A stretch of DNA of 33,875 nucleotides from an uncultured Oscillospiraceae bacterium (lineage in GTDB: Bacteria; Bacillota; Clostridia; Oscillospirales; Ruminococcaceae). The stretch covers positions 1 to 33,875 of the forward strand of contig URGV01000022.1 of NCBI GenBank assembly GCA_900547455.1. The letters run 5' to 3'. A model generated the notes under the pieces. The model had not been told where the DNA came from. It made no database searches and saw only the letters and a list, made by a program, of their open reading frames with translations. Of this stretch, positions 6,508-15,192 are shown piece after piece. Every line of letters starts with the position of its first letter. Position 1 is the stretch's first letter. A program made the position numbers and the translations under genes.

Positions 6508-7545
6508 ATGGCGACGACAAAACGTCTTACCGAAATGACAAAGGGGGCAGGCTGAGGGGCAAAGATAGGCCCGGAGGCCCTGGCGCAGGTTCTGCACCAG
6601 CTACCCCAATTTACCGATGACAAGCTGATTGTCGGCTTTGACACCAGCGACGACGCGCTGGTTTATAAGGTGCGGGACGACCTTGCCGTCGTGCAGACGG
6701 TCGACTTTTTCCCGCCGATTGTGGATGACCCTTACACCTTTGGACAGATTGCGGCGGCAAACTCGCTCAGCGACATCTACGCGATGGGCGGCGACCCGAC
6801 CCTCTCGATGAACCTGATCTGCTTCCCGACCTGCCTGCCGATGGACGTGATGGCCAAGATCATGCAGGGCGGTGCCAGCAAGGTCAAGGAGGCGGGCGCA
6901 ATCATCGCGGGCGGCCACACCATCGAGGACTCCGAACCGAAGTACGGCCTGTGCGTCACCGGCTTTATGCACCCGGACCAGGTGATGCAGAACAGCAACT
7001 GCAAGGAAGGGGACCTGCTGGTGCTGACAAAGCCGCTGGGCATCGGCGTGCTGACCACCGCCAACAAGGCGCAGCTGCTCGACCAGCAGACCTATGACCA
7101 GATGGTGGAGGCGATGGCGACCTTAAACAAGTACGCCAAGGACGTGATGATGGAGGTGGGCGCAAACGCCTGCACCGACGTCACCGGCTTCGGCCTGATC
7201 GGCCATGCCTCCGAGATGGCCAAGGGAAGCGGTCTGACCATCGAGCTGTTCAGCAAGGAGGTCCCGATCATCGAGGCGGCCATCGACTTTGCCAAAATGG
7301 GCATCATCCCGTCCGGGGCCTACAACAACATGGCCTTTGTCAAGGACGATGTGCGCTTTGCACCGGACGTGCCGCAGCACATCCAGGACCTGCTGGTCGA
7401 CCCCATCACCTCCGGCGGTCTGCTGATCTCCCTGCCGGAAGAGAAGGCACATGTTTTGGTGGAAAAGCTCAAAGGCGTCACCATCTGCAACGCCATTGTC
7501 GGACGTGTGACCGCCAAACAGGACCGGGCAATCGTGGTTCTCTAA
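6508..7545 (+). CDS. selD: Selenide, water dikinase (selenophosphate synthetase), a selenoprotein with Sec16
   Basis: Makes selenophosphate from selenide and ATP, the selenium donor for selenocysteine and selenouridine. The gene is read through an in-frame TGA at 6553-6555 (codon 16) in the context KGAG-U-GAKIGPEAL, exactly where SelD proteins have their catalytic Cys/Sec; the full product is 345 residues. Other family landmarks are LIVGFDTSDDALVY (nucleotide/metal site), QTVDFFPPIVDDPYTFGQIAAAN, YAMGGDP, GGHTIEDSEPKYG and CTDVTGFGLIGHASEM. Start at ATG 6508, 8 bases after AAGGAGG. A hairpin with a GGUUC apical loop follows the UGA. It is monocistronic, closed by a strong terminator. Annotation that treats TGA only as stop would begin the gene at an internal GTG near 6670 and lose the active site. 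Confidence 0.95.
6556..6607 (+). promoter_or_regulatory. Bacterial SECIS element of selD
   Basis: Downstream of the UGA, CTGG-c-GCA / TGC-a-CCAG (6580-6587 with 6593-6600) closes the loop GGTTC (6588-6592). Its first G is about 32 bases after the UGA, within the range accepted for bacterial SECIS, and G occupies the first loop positions. GGGG (6556-6559) can pair with CCCC (6604-6607) to close a longer stem. Folding was done by eye. Confidence 0.65.
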
Positions 7546-7560
7546 TCAAAAAGGAAAAGC

Positions 7561-7601
7561 AAAAAAAGGAAGCGCAGCCTTAAGCTGCGCTTCCTTTTTT
7601 T
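7561..7601 (+). terminator. Terminator of selD
   Basis: Perfect 18-bp stem (7561-7578 with 7584-7601) including A7/T7, loop CTTAA. Confidence 0.95.
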
Positions 7602-7723
7602 GCCTTGTTGGGATAATCCATAAAAGAATTATGAAAATTCTGTGCAAAGAGTATACAACTTTCGTTGAAGTGGACAAAAGAAGAGAATGATATTGGTGTT
7701 TTCAAAAAAAATTCATAAAAGAC

Positions 7724-7752
7724 TTGAAAATTTGTTCAAAACACTGTATAAT
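7724..7752 (+). promoter_or_regulatory. Promoter of the peptide importer operon
   Basis: TTGAAA (7724-7729), 17-base spacer, TATAAT (7747-7752). It lies in an AT-rich stretch. Confidence 0.85.
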
Positions 7753-7756
7753 CAAG

Positions 7757-7823
7757 ACAGAATTTATTCTGTGAATCCAGCAAGTTTTTGTTGAAAAACA
7801 CAAAAAGGGTGAAGAATTTATTC
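7757..7823. promoter_or_regulatory. Two copies of a palindromic operator-like site
   Basis: ACAGAAT-TT-ATTCTGT (7757-7772) is a 16-bp perfect palindrome on the predicted transcription start. Its core GAATTTATTC recurs at 7814-7823 just before the ribosome binding site of the binding-protein gene. The 54-base offset is about five helical turns, compatible with a looping repressor. Confidence 0.5.
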
Positions 7824-7838
7824 AGAAAGGGAGATGTT

Positions 7839-9476
7839 ATGAAAAAACTATCATTCCTGCTTGCAGTCATCATGATGCTTAGCTTCAGCGCATGCGGAGG
7901 CGGCACTGGTACTACAAGCAACGAACAGACAACGCAGAACACCGAGCAGACCGAACAGGCTACAGAAGAGACTGCCGAGCCGGCGGCGGAAGCGACCGCG
8001 AAATCCCCGGACAATGACCTGGTCGTTGCCATGCAGGCGGACGCCACCCATCTGGACCCGCACGTATCGGGCAACGGCGTATCCAACACTGTAACCAACA
8101 CGATGTATGAGTCTCTGGTCACCTTCGACGCGGACACCAACATCGTTCCAATGCTGGCCAAAGAGTGGAGCATGTCCGATGACGGCCTGAGCTACACCTT
8201 TGTTCTCAACGAGGGCATCACCTTCCATGACGGCGAGCCGTTCAATGCGGAAGCGGTTATTGCCAACTGGGAACGCGGCAGATCCGACCAGTCGCTGAGA
8301 ATCTACACCCAGACCCAGTCGTGGGTAAGCGCGGTGGCAGACAGCGAGTACCAGCTGACCATCACACTCGATGAGCCGAACAACACCTTCATCAACAAGC
8401 TGACCCAGGTCAGAATCATCAGCCCAAAGGCGATTGAGGAATGGGGACAGGACGGCCTGGCCAAACAGTCCGCGGGCACCGGTCCATACATCCTTTCCGA
8501 GCGCGTGGACGGCGGCTACACCAAGATGGTCCGCAACGAAAACTACTGGAGAGAAGGCCCGAAGGTTGACACCCTGACCTTCCGAGTCGTACCGGAAGAC
8601 GGCGCGCGCATCGCGATGCTGCAGACCGGCGAGGCCGACATCATCACCCCGGTTCCGCCGATCCAGGTAGAAAAAATCGAGAATGACCCGAACATCGTGG
8701 TCAAGAACGAGAAAGGTATCACCTACCGTTACGCCACCCTGAACAAAAACTATACGCTGGAAGACGGCAGACAGCCGTTTGACGATGTAAGAGTCCGCCA
8801 GGCCATGAACTACGCCTTTGACAGTGAGATGTACTGCCAGGTTGTTTTCCAGGGCTACGCGGTAAAACCGACCTCCATTTTCTCGGAGTCGATCATGTAC
8901 TACGCACCGCAGACCCCATATGATGTCGATCTGGAAAAGGCAAAATCCCTGATGGCCGAGGCCGGCTATGAGGATGGCTTCCCGGTAGATATCTGGGTAG
9001 ACAACACCACCATCGAGATGCAGGGCGCCGAATTCTTCAAACAGCAGATGGCGCAGATCAACATCGACGTCAACGTTGTCCCAATGGAGTCCACCACCAT
9101 CGCAGACATGACCTCTCTGCCAGAGGAAGAGAACGAGGTTCAGATCTGGTACGTAAACTGGAGCTCCGGTTCCTATGAGGCGGACGGCTCGATGAGAAAC
9201 ATTCTGCACGGCGAAAAATTCCCGCCATCCGGCTACAACACCGCTTTCTGGAACAATGCAGAGTTCAACAAGCTCCTCGACGACGCGCTTCTGTCCGCCG
9301 ACACCGAAGAGATTGCAGATCTGTACGCTCAGGCGCAGGCCATCGCCTGGGAAGAGTGCCCATGGGTATTCCTCGGCAACGACAACTCCATCATGGCTCA
9401 GAGAAGCTATGTCAAGGGCATCACCTACAAACCGGGCGGCGACGTTGTTCTGACAACAGCGGAGCTGGAGCAGTAA
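7839..9476 (+). CDS. Peptide ABC transporter substrate-binding lipoprotein (SBP_bac_5)
   Basis: 545 residues. Signal peptide with lipobox FSAC (Cys about 20), a Thr/Glu-rich linker to about residue 60, then the family-5 binding fold. Features seen include DLVVAMQADATHLDPHVSGN at the start of the mature domain, MYESLVTFD, LNEGITFHDGEPFNAEAV (family-wide motif) and DDVRVRQAMNYAFD. It captures peptides or related ligands outside the membrane and delivers them to the permeases encoded next. ATG 7839 has GAAAGGGAG upstream; an earlier in-frame start lacks one and would hide the signal peptide. Dipeptide, oligopeptide and glutathione-like ligands are all possible. Confidence 0.93.
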   Translation: MKKLSFLLAVIMMLSFSACGGGTGTTSNEQTTQNTEQTEQATEETAEPAAEATAKSPDNDLVVAMQADATHLDPHVSGNGVSNTVTNTMYESLVTFDADTNIVPMLAKEWSMSDDGLSYTFVLNEGITFHDGEPFNAEAVIANWERGRSDQSLRIYTQTQSWVSAVADSEYQLTITLDEPNNTFINKLTQVRIISPKAIEEWGQDGLAKQSAGTGPYILSERVDGGYTKMVRNENYWREGPKVDTLTFRVVPEDGARIAMLQTGEADIITPVPPIQVEKIENDPNIVVKNEKGITYRYATLNKNYTLEDGRQPFDDVRVRQAMNYAFDSEMYCQVVFQGYAVKPTSIFSESIMYYAPQTPYDVDLEKAKSLMAEAGYEDGFPVDIWVDNTTIEMQGAEFFKQQMAQINIDVNVVPMESTTIADMTSLPEEENEVQIWYVNWSSGSYEADGSMRNILHGEKFPPSGYNTAFWNNAEFNKLLDDALLSADTEEIADLYAQAQAIAWEECPWVFLGNDNSIMAQRSYVKGITYKPGGDVVLTTAELEQ

Positions 9477-9514
9477 TTGAGCGTTAACAAACAGCCCGAT
9501 CTTGAATAGCTGAA

Positions 9515-9549
9515 AGAAAGGAGTAGTAATTTGATTGCTACTCCTTTCT
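9515..9549 (+). promoter_or_regulatory. Intercistronic hairpin after the binding-protein gene
   Basis: 16-bp stem (9515-9530 with 9534-9549, one G-U pair) around TTG, with no T run after it. In importer operons such a hairpin usually protects the binding-protein mRNA or partly terminates transcription, giving more binding protein than permease. Confidence 0.65.
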
Positions 9550-9571
9550 TAGTAAAGGGGGAAATTCCTGT

Positions 9572-10492
9572 ATGAGTCGTTACTTTGTCAGACGTATCCT
9601 GGAAACGATTCCACTGATGCTGATTATTTCCATTTTTGTCTTTATGTTTATCCACCTGATTCCCGGCGACCCGGCAAGAAGTATCGCGGGCCTGGACGCG
9701 GAGGAATGGGAGGTTGAGGCTATCCGGGAGGAGTATGGCCTGAACAAACCGATCGTCACCCAGTACGTGGACTATATGGTGAAGCTGTTCCACGGCGACA
9801 TGGGACGCAGCATGAAATCGGACACACCGGTCACCGAGCTGATCGCGGACAGAATGCCGCAGACGCTCAAGCTGGTATTTGCAGGCGTCATCTGGGCGCC
9901 GGCGCTGGGCATCTTTATCGGTGTCATCTCGGCCATCAAGCACGGCAAGCTGCTGGACCACATCTGCATGCTGCTGGCCATCACCGGCCTGTCGGCACCG
10001 GGCTTCTGGCTGGGCCTGATGGGCATCCAGATCTTCTCGGTGCAGCTGGGATGGCTGCCTTCAGGCGGTCTGGATACCTGGAAGGGCTTCATCCTGCCGT
10101 CCTTCACCATGGGCTGCGGCATCATGGCGGTGCTGGCCAGATACTCCCGCTCCTCCATGCTGGAGACGCTGCGTGAGGACTATGTCCGCACCGCGCGCGC
10201 AAAGGGCCAGAAGGAATCGATGGTCATGTTTGCGCACGCCTTCCGCAACTCGCTGATTCAGGTCGTCACCATCCTGGGCCTGCAGATCGGCGGTCTGCTT
10301 TCCGGTTCGGTTCTGACCGAGACCGTTTTCTCCATCCCCGGCATGGGCAGACTGCTGACAGACTCCATCCAGTTCCGCGATTACGCGGTTATCCAGGGCC
10401 TGCTGATGCTTTTCGCGCTGCAGTATGTCCTGATCAACCTGATTGTCGACCTGCTCTACGGCGTCATCAACCCGAAGATCAGGCTTGACTGA
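9572..10492 (+). CDS. Peptide ABC transporter permease (DppB/OppB family)
   Basis: 306 residues. The N-terminal signature MSRYFVRRILETIPLMLIIS is followed by FMFIHLIPGDPA, both hallmarks of DppB/OppB/GsiC proteins. About six membrane helices. The ATPase-docking loop reads EDYVRTARAKGQKESMVMFAH. It pairs with the second permease at 10526. GGGGGA precedes the ATG. It is co-oriented and close-spaced in the five-gene operon. Confidence 0.95.
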   Translation: MSRYFVRRILETIPLMLIISIFVFMFIHLIPGDPARSIAGLDAEEWEVEAIREEYGLNKPIVTQYVDYMVKLFHGDMGRSMKSDTPVTELIADRMPQTLKLVFAGVIWAPALGIFIGVISAIKHGKLLDHICMLLAITGLSAPGFWLGLMGIQIFSVQLGWLPSGGLDTWKGFILPSFTMGCGIMAVLARYSRSSMLETLREDYVRTARAKGQKESMVMFAHAFRNSLIQVVTILGLQIGGLLSGSVLTETVFSIPGMGRLLTDSIQFRDYAVIQGLLMLFALQYVLINLIVDLLYGVINPKIRLD

Positions 10493-10525
10493 TGGAGTAG
10501 AACATAAGAAGGAGGAATCAAGCTT

Positions 10526-11446
10526 ATGGCGGACATTCGCGAGAAAGAACAGCAGCAGAACACCGACTTTGAAAAAAATTATATCGACGAAAACATAAAG
10601 GCCGACCAGGACAGCAAGGCCAAAGCCTTTATTAAAAAGTTCATGAAAAGAAAGACGGCGGTGCTCGGACTGATTGTCATTGTGGTTTTGGTCATCATCG
10701 CCATCATCGGTCCGTACATCACGCCGTATGACTATACCGCTTACGACTATATGAACACGCTGGCCGGACCGAGCCCGGAACACCTGTTTGGCACCGACCA
10801 GTACGGCAGAGATATTTTGAGCCGCATGCTGGTGGGCACCCGCCTGACCCTGGGCGTTTCGCTGTCGGCGGTTGTCATCGGCGCGGCGCTGGGCACCGTG
10901 CTGGGCCTGCTGGCGGGCTACTATGGCGGCGTCATTGAGATGCTTGTTATGAGAGGCTCGGACGTTCTGTTCAGCTTCCCGGATATCCTGCTGGCCATCG
11001 CCATCGTGGCGATTCTGGGTCCCGGCATCATCAACGTCCTGATTGCGGTTATGGTCTTCACCATCCCCAGCTTTGCCCGCATCATGCGAAGCGCAACCCT
11101 GGCGGTCAAGGGATCGCTGTATGTGGAGGTGGCGCAGAGCCTTGGCTGCAAGGACAGCAGGCTTTTGTTTGTCCACATCTTCCCCGGCACCATCCAGTCC
11201 CTGATTGTCAACTTTACCATGAGAATCGGCTCCGCCATCATGGCGGCGGCTTCCCTGAGCTTCCTGGGCTTTGGCGCAAATGTCAGCGAGCCGGAATGGG
11301 GCGCCATGCTCTCTCAGGGCAGAAACTATATCGGCATCGCGTCGCACATGGTGTACTTCCCAGGTCTGATTATCTTTATCACAGTACTTGCGTTTAACCT
11401 CTTTGGCGACGGTCTGCGCGACACCCTTGACCCGAAGATCAAGTAG
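10526..11446 (+). CDS. Peptide ABC transporter permease (DppC/OppC family)
   Basis: 306 residues. A hydrophilic, lysine-rich N-terminal tail of about 45 residues precedes the first membrane helix (TAVLGLIVIVVLVIIAIIGP). The family motif HLFGTDQYGRDILSRMLVG is complete. The docking loop is YVEVAQSLGCKDSRLLFVHI. Forms the heterodimeric channel with the DppB-type protein. GGAGG lies ahead of the ATG at 10526. Confidence 0.95.
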   Translation: MADIREKEQQQNTDFEKNYIDENIKADQDSKAKAFIKKFMKRKTAVLGLIVIVVLVIIAIIGPYITPYDYTAYDYMNTLAGPSPEHLFGTDQYGRDILSRMLVGTRLTLGVSLSAVVIGAALGTVLGLLAGYYGGVIEMLVMRGSDVLFSFPDILLAIAIVAILGPGIINVLIAVMVFTIPSFARIMRSATLAVKGSLYVEVAQSLGCKDSRLLFVHIFPGTIQSLIVNFTMRIGSAIMAAASLSFLGFGANVSEPEWGAMLSQGRNYIGIASHMVYFPGLIIFITVLAFNLFGDGLRDTLDPKIK

Positions 11447-11472
11447 GCCGCGGGGAAGGAAAGGAGTATACT

Positions 11473-12468
11473 ATGGTACAGGAAAAATTACTTACGGTAA
11501 ACAATTTGCGCACCGAATTTTTCTCAAGCAAGAAATCCAGCGTAACAGCGATCAACGAGATCAGCTTTCACATCGATAAAGGTGAAATCCTCGGTCTGGT
11601 AGGCGAGTCTGGCTGCGGCAAGAGCGTTACCTCCCTGTCGATTATGCGCCTGCTCAACTTCACCTCCGGCAAGGTGACCAAGGGCGAGGTCATCTTTGAA
11701 GGACAGGACCTGCAGCAGCTGCCGGAAAAGGAGATGCGCACCATCCGCGGCGGCAAGATGAGCATGATTTTCCAGGAGCCGATGAGCAGCCTGAACCCGG
11801 CGATGCGCATCGACAAGCAGATGATCGAGGGCATCCGCCTGCACACCGACCTGACCAAGGAGCAGGCGCGGGAGCGCGCGGCCAAGATCCTGCAGCAGGT
11901 CGGCATCCCGGACCCGGAGCGCGTGCTGAAAAACTATCCGCACCAGCTCTCCGGCGGTATGAGCCAGCGTGTCATGATCGCCATGGCGATGAGCTGTAAC
12001 CCGGAACTGCTGATTGCGGACGAACCGACCACTGCGCTGGACGTCACCATCCAGGCGCAGATTCTGGACCTGATGAAGAAGATCCAGCAGGAGGAAGGCA
12101 TGAGCATCCTGCTGATTACCCACGACCTGGGCGTCGTTGCCGAGATGTGCAGCCGCGTCATCGTCATGTACGCCGGCGAGATTGTGGAGGAGGCGCCGGT
12201 GGATATTCTGTTTAACCATCCGTCCCATCCGTACACCATCGGCCTGATCGCCTCGGTGCCAAAGCTCGGCTCCGGCGTGAAGGTGCTTCCGAGCATCCCG
12301 GGCAGCGTTCCCGACCTGTCGATGCTGCCCAAAGGCTGCCGCTTTGCCCCGCGCTGCAAATACGCAACCGAGCGCTGCCACAATGAGGAACCTTCACTGT
12401 TTGAAGTCAGCCCCCAGCAGAAATGCAGATGCTGGCTGGCGGAACCGACAGGAAAGGAGGATAAGTAA
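11473..12468 (+). CDS. Peptide ABC transporter ATPase (DppD/OppD family)
   Basis: 331 residues. Walker A GESGCGKS (about residue 44), Q-loop [10 protein letters not shown], signature LSGGMSQR, Walker [14 protein letters not shown], switch LITHDLGVV. The C-terminal oligopeptide/dipeptide extension has the Cys motif [14 protein letters not shown], which binds an iron-sulfur cluster in some family members. It works with the DppF-type ATPase as a heterodimer. AAAGGAG precedes the ATG. Confidence 0.95.
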   Translation: MVQEKLLTVNNLRTEFFSSKKSSVTAINEISFHIDKGEILGLVGESGCGKSVTSLSIMRLLNFTSGKVTKGEVIFEGQDLQQLPEKEMRTIRGGKMSMIFQEPMSSLNPAMRIDKQMIEGIRLHTDLTKEQARERAAKILQQVGIPDPERVLKNYPHQLSGGMSQRVMIAMAMSCNPELLIADEPTTALDVTIQAQILDLMKKIQQEEGMSILLITHDLGVVAEMCSRVIVMYAGEIVEEAPVDILFNHPSHPYTIGLIASVPKLGSGVKVLPSIPGSVPDLSMLPKGCRFAPRCKYATERCHNEEPSLFEVSPQQKCRCWLAEPTGKEDK

Positions 12469-12470
12469 GT

Positions 12471-13433
12471 ATGGGAACCATTGTTTCTGTCAAAAACGTA
12501 TCGAAAACCTTCCCGGTCGGCAAGACCCTTTTGGGAAGGCCGGATAAATTTGTCCACGCTGTCAACAACGTCAGCTTTGACATCCAGGAGGGCGAGACCT
12601 TCTCGGTAGTAGGCGAGTCCGGCTGCGGCAAGAGCACCACCGGCCGTCTGATTGACCACCTTCTGATTCCGGACAGCGGAGAAATCTGGTTTGAGGACAA
12701 GGAAATCAGCAAGATTTCCCAGGAGGAGATGCGCCCGCTGCGCAAGGACATCCAGATGATCTTCCAGGACCCGGCGGGAAGCTTAAACCCCCGCATGCGC
12801 GTTGAGGAGCTGGTGGAGGAGCCGCTGCTCATCCACACCAATCTCTCCAAAGAGGAGCGCATGAAGATTGTGCACGAGCTGCTGGAGACGGTAGGCCTGA
12901 GCGCCAAGCACGCCAAACGCTACCCGCATGAGTTCTCCGGCGGCCAGAAACAGCGTATCGGCATTGCGCGCGCGCTGACTGTGCGGCCAAAGCTGATCAT
13001 CGCCGACGAGCCAATCTCCGCGCTGGACGTTTCGATTCAGGCGCAGGTTCTGAACCTGCTGCACGACCTGCAGCAGAAATTTAACCTGACCTACATGTTC
13101 ATCTCGCACGACCTGTCGGTTGTTGAGATGATCTCGGACAGAATCGCCGTCATGTATCTGGGCTTTGTGGTGGAGATGGCGCCGAAGACCGAGCTGTACG
13201 CAAAGCCGTCTCATCCGTATACCCAGGCGCTGCTGTCCGCAGTGCCGATTCCGGACCCGGGACACCAGAAGGAGCGCATCATTCTGGAGGGCGATATTCC
13301 CAGCACCATCAACCTGCCGAAGGGCTGCCCGTTTGCTGCCAGATGCAAAAAGTGCAAACCGGAATGTCTGGAGAGAAGACCGGAGACCAAGGAGATCGAG
13401 CCAGGCCACTTTGTAGCCTGCCACCTGTTCTAG
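12471..13433 (+). CDS. Peptide ABC transporter ATPase (DppF/OppF family)
   Basis: 320 residues. Walker [12 protein letters not shown] (about residue 48), Q-loop [12 protein letters not shown] (the family's typical wording), signature FSGGQKQR, Walker [14 protein letters not shown], switch ISHDLSVV, and C-terminal [14 protein letters not shown]. Starts two bases after the previous stop, with AAAGGAGG inside the end of that gene, so translation is coupled. Last gene of the operon. Confidence 0.95.
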   Translation: MGTIVSVKNVSKTFPVGKTLLGRPDKFVHAVNNVSFDIQEGETFSVVGESGCGKSTTGRLIDHLLIPDSGEIWFEDKEISKISQEEMRPLRKDIQMIFQDPAGSLNPRMRVEELVEEPLLIHTNLSKEERMKIVHELLETVGLSAKHAKRYPHEFSGGQKQRIGIARALTVRPKLIIADEPISALDVSIQAQVLNLLHDLQQKFNLTYMFISHDLSVVEMISDRIAVMYLGFVVEMAPKTELYAKPSHPYTQALLSAVPIPDPGHQKERIILEGDIPSTINLPKGCPFAARCKKCKPECLERRPETKEIEPGHFVACHLF

Positions 13434-13455
13434 CAAATTCCCCCTTTTCTAAATC

Positions 13456-13493
13456 AATGCCCCCGCACCGGCTGTGGCTGGTGCGGGGGCATT
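13456..13493. terminator. Hairpin between convergent importer and mlrC-like genes
   Basis: Perfect 14-bp GC-rich stem (13456-13469 with 13480-13493). Neither side has a good T run, so it may act as a weak or factor-assisted bidirectional terminator. Confidence 0.6.
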
Positions 13494-13507
13494 GTGTGTG
13501 TTGAAGG

Positions 13508-15010
13508 TTATTTGCGTTTTGGAATCAGGTTGGCTCTGGCGTCATAGGGGAAATTGTCGTCCAGCGGGAAGATTGGTCTGGGAACCTTGGTGTAGTGGAG
13601 GGTCTTGAGGTCCTCGTTGGTGCTGCCCTTGGACAGCGCCATGATGCTGCGCTTGGCGATGGCGGAGTGGAACTCGGTCAGATAGCCGAGCTTGCAGACG
13701 ACGATGTCCGCCTCGCGCGGGTCGCGGCCCAGGTCGGAGAACACTTCCAGGGTGGTGTAGCCGACGTGCGCCTCTGCCAGGACGATGTCCACACCGCAGG
13801 AGCTGAACAGCGCCAGGTCGGATTTGACCGAGGAGCGGCCCCAGTTTTCGATATAGGCCTTGACGGTGCCGGTAGCGGTGATGGGCTGGGTGGTGGCGCT
13901 GTCAAATTTGGCGCCGAAGGTGAGGGTGACCTCCTGACCGACCTTGCCCTTGCAGGCCAGGGTGGCCTCCGGGTCATAGATGCCGCCATAGAGCACCGGG
14001 GAGCGCAGTTTGTCGGTGCGGCTGTCCTCCATCAGCAGGCGCAAAAAGCCGGTGCAGTCGGAGGAGGAGCCGGCGGTCGGGTTGTCGCCTGAGTCGGACA
14101 GGTAGATGGGGCAGGGATCGCCCGCCTCCACCGCCTTGAAGGCGACGTCGATGGCCTCCTGCTCGTGGTAGGTCTCGGTCTGAAAGCAGAACTCGTCCTT
14201 CTTGCTCCACATCAGCTCGGCCAGACGGATGGCTTCCTTGTCGGCCAGTTCCTGGCTGTCGGCGACGACATAGACGGCGCAGGAGCTGTCCTCGTTGTCC
14301 GCCCACGGGAAGCCCATCAGGTAGGAGGCAGCCATGATGCCGGGCTGGGTTTCGGTGCGGCGGCACTCCTCGATCAGGCCATTCATCGGCTCGACGGTGG
14401 TGGAGGACTGCTCGCCTGCAATCAGAATCGGCACCTTGACCCAGGCCGAATGTGCCTGGAAGCCGTTTTCCAGCGCGGCGATGGTCATGCGGGCGGCGTG
14501 CTCGCCGGTCTCATAGCGGTCGGTGTGGGGCGCGCACTTGTAGCCGACAAAGCCGTCGCAGTTGTTGTGCATCCGTTCGGTCATGGTGGTGTGCATGTCC
14601 AGCGAGCAGAACAGCGGGATGTCCGGGAAGATCTGGCGAAGCTCCTCGAGCAGGTAGCCCTCCGCTTCACCCAGGCCCTTGACCCGCATCGAGCCGTGCA
14701 GCGCCAGAGTGATGGCGTCGATCGGTTTTTTGGCCTGTTCCTCCTTGGCGACGCGGATGATCTCCGCCTTCAGATTCATGTAAAAATCGTGGTCGACCTC
14801 GCCGTTGGGGACGGCGCTGGCAAAGACGGTGGGGACCACCTCATAGCCCTGTTCCATCAGCGGCTTGATGACGCCGCTGACCGGGTCGTTTGGACGAAAA
14901 CGATTGAAAACTTCGGCTCCGCGGATGACCTGGAAATCCTTTTCCCCGGTGACGATGGGGTTGAAGGAGTTGGACTCATGCTGCAGGCCGGCAACAAGAA
15001 CTCTTTTCAT
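13508..15010 (-). CDS. M81 family metallopeptidase (MlrC-like)
   Basis: 500 residues, no signal peptide, cytoplasmic. Family landmarks are the N-terminal GLQHESNSFNP, DAITLALHGSM, CSLDMHTTMTERM, KCAPHTDRYETGEHAA, and the C-terminal-half motif SDSGDNPTAGSSSDCTGFL. MlrC is the microcystin-degradation peptidase from which the family is named; the natural substrates of homologues in gut bacteria are not known to me. Start at ATG 15010 with GAGGAGAG upstream. It lies convergent to the peptide importer operon, which suggests but does not prove a role in hydrolysing imported peptides. Has its own promoter. Confidence 0.9.
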   Translation of the reverse strand: MKRVLVAGLQHESNSFNPIVTGEKDFQVIRGAEVFNRFRPNDPVSGVIKPLMEQGYEVVPTVFASAVPNGEVDHDFYMNLKAEIIRVAKEEQAKKPIDAITLALHGSMRVKGLGEAEGYLLEELRQIFPDIPLFCSLDMHTTMTERMHNNCDGFVGYKCAPHTDRYETGEHAARMTIAALENGFQAHSAWVKVPILIAGEQSSTTVEPMNGLIEECRRTETQPGIMAASYLMGFPWADNEDSSCAVYVVADSQELADKEAIRLAELMWSKKDEFCFQTETYHEQEAIDVAFKAVEAGDPCPIYLSDSGDNPTAGSSSDCTGFLRLLMEDSRTDKLRSPVLYGGIYDPEATLACKGKVGQEVTLTFGAKFDSATTQPITATGTVKAYIENWGRSSVKSDLALFSSCGVDIVLAEAHVGYTTLEVFSDLGRDPREADIVVCKLGYLTEFHSAIAKRSIMALSKGSTNEDLKTLHYTKVPRPIFPLDDNFPYDARANLIPKRK

Positions 15011-15065
15011 AATCTCTCTCCTCAAAACAGATTTGGGAATCCTCGTTCATCAGGATTCCACCTTG

Positions 15066-15094
15066 ATTGTAGCATACTGCACAGATAAAGGCAA
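15066..15094 (-). promoter_or_regulatory. Promoter of the M81 peptidase gene
   Basis: Minus strand TTGCCT (15094-15089), 17-base spacer, TACAAT (15071-15066). Confidence 0.65.
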
Positions 15095-15137
15095 GGAGAC
15101 AAAGGACGTTTTGGTAAGAAATTTGGGTTTAGCAGTC

Positions 15138-15167
15138 AAAAAAGCGGGAGCCATGACGGCTCCCGCT
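15138..15167 (-). terminator. Terminator of ychF
   Basis: 10-bp stem (15143-15152 with 15158-15167) followed on the minus strand by T6 (complement of 15138-15143). Confidence 0.9.
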
Positions 15168-15192
15168 CTGCGTTTTTGCACAAGGATTTTAT

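Noticed and set aside
6553..6555. TGA in selD as a nonsense mutation
   Set aside because: It sits exactly at the catalytic Cys/Sec site, is followed by a SECIS-like hairpin, and the rest of the gene is intact.
7851..9209. Antisense frame over the peptide-binding protein gene
   Set aside because: Shadow of a well-supported lipoprotein gene, with no start signals of its own.
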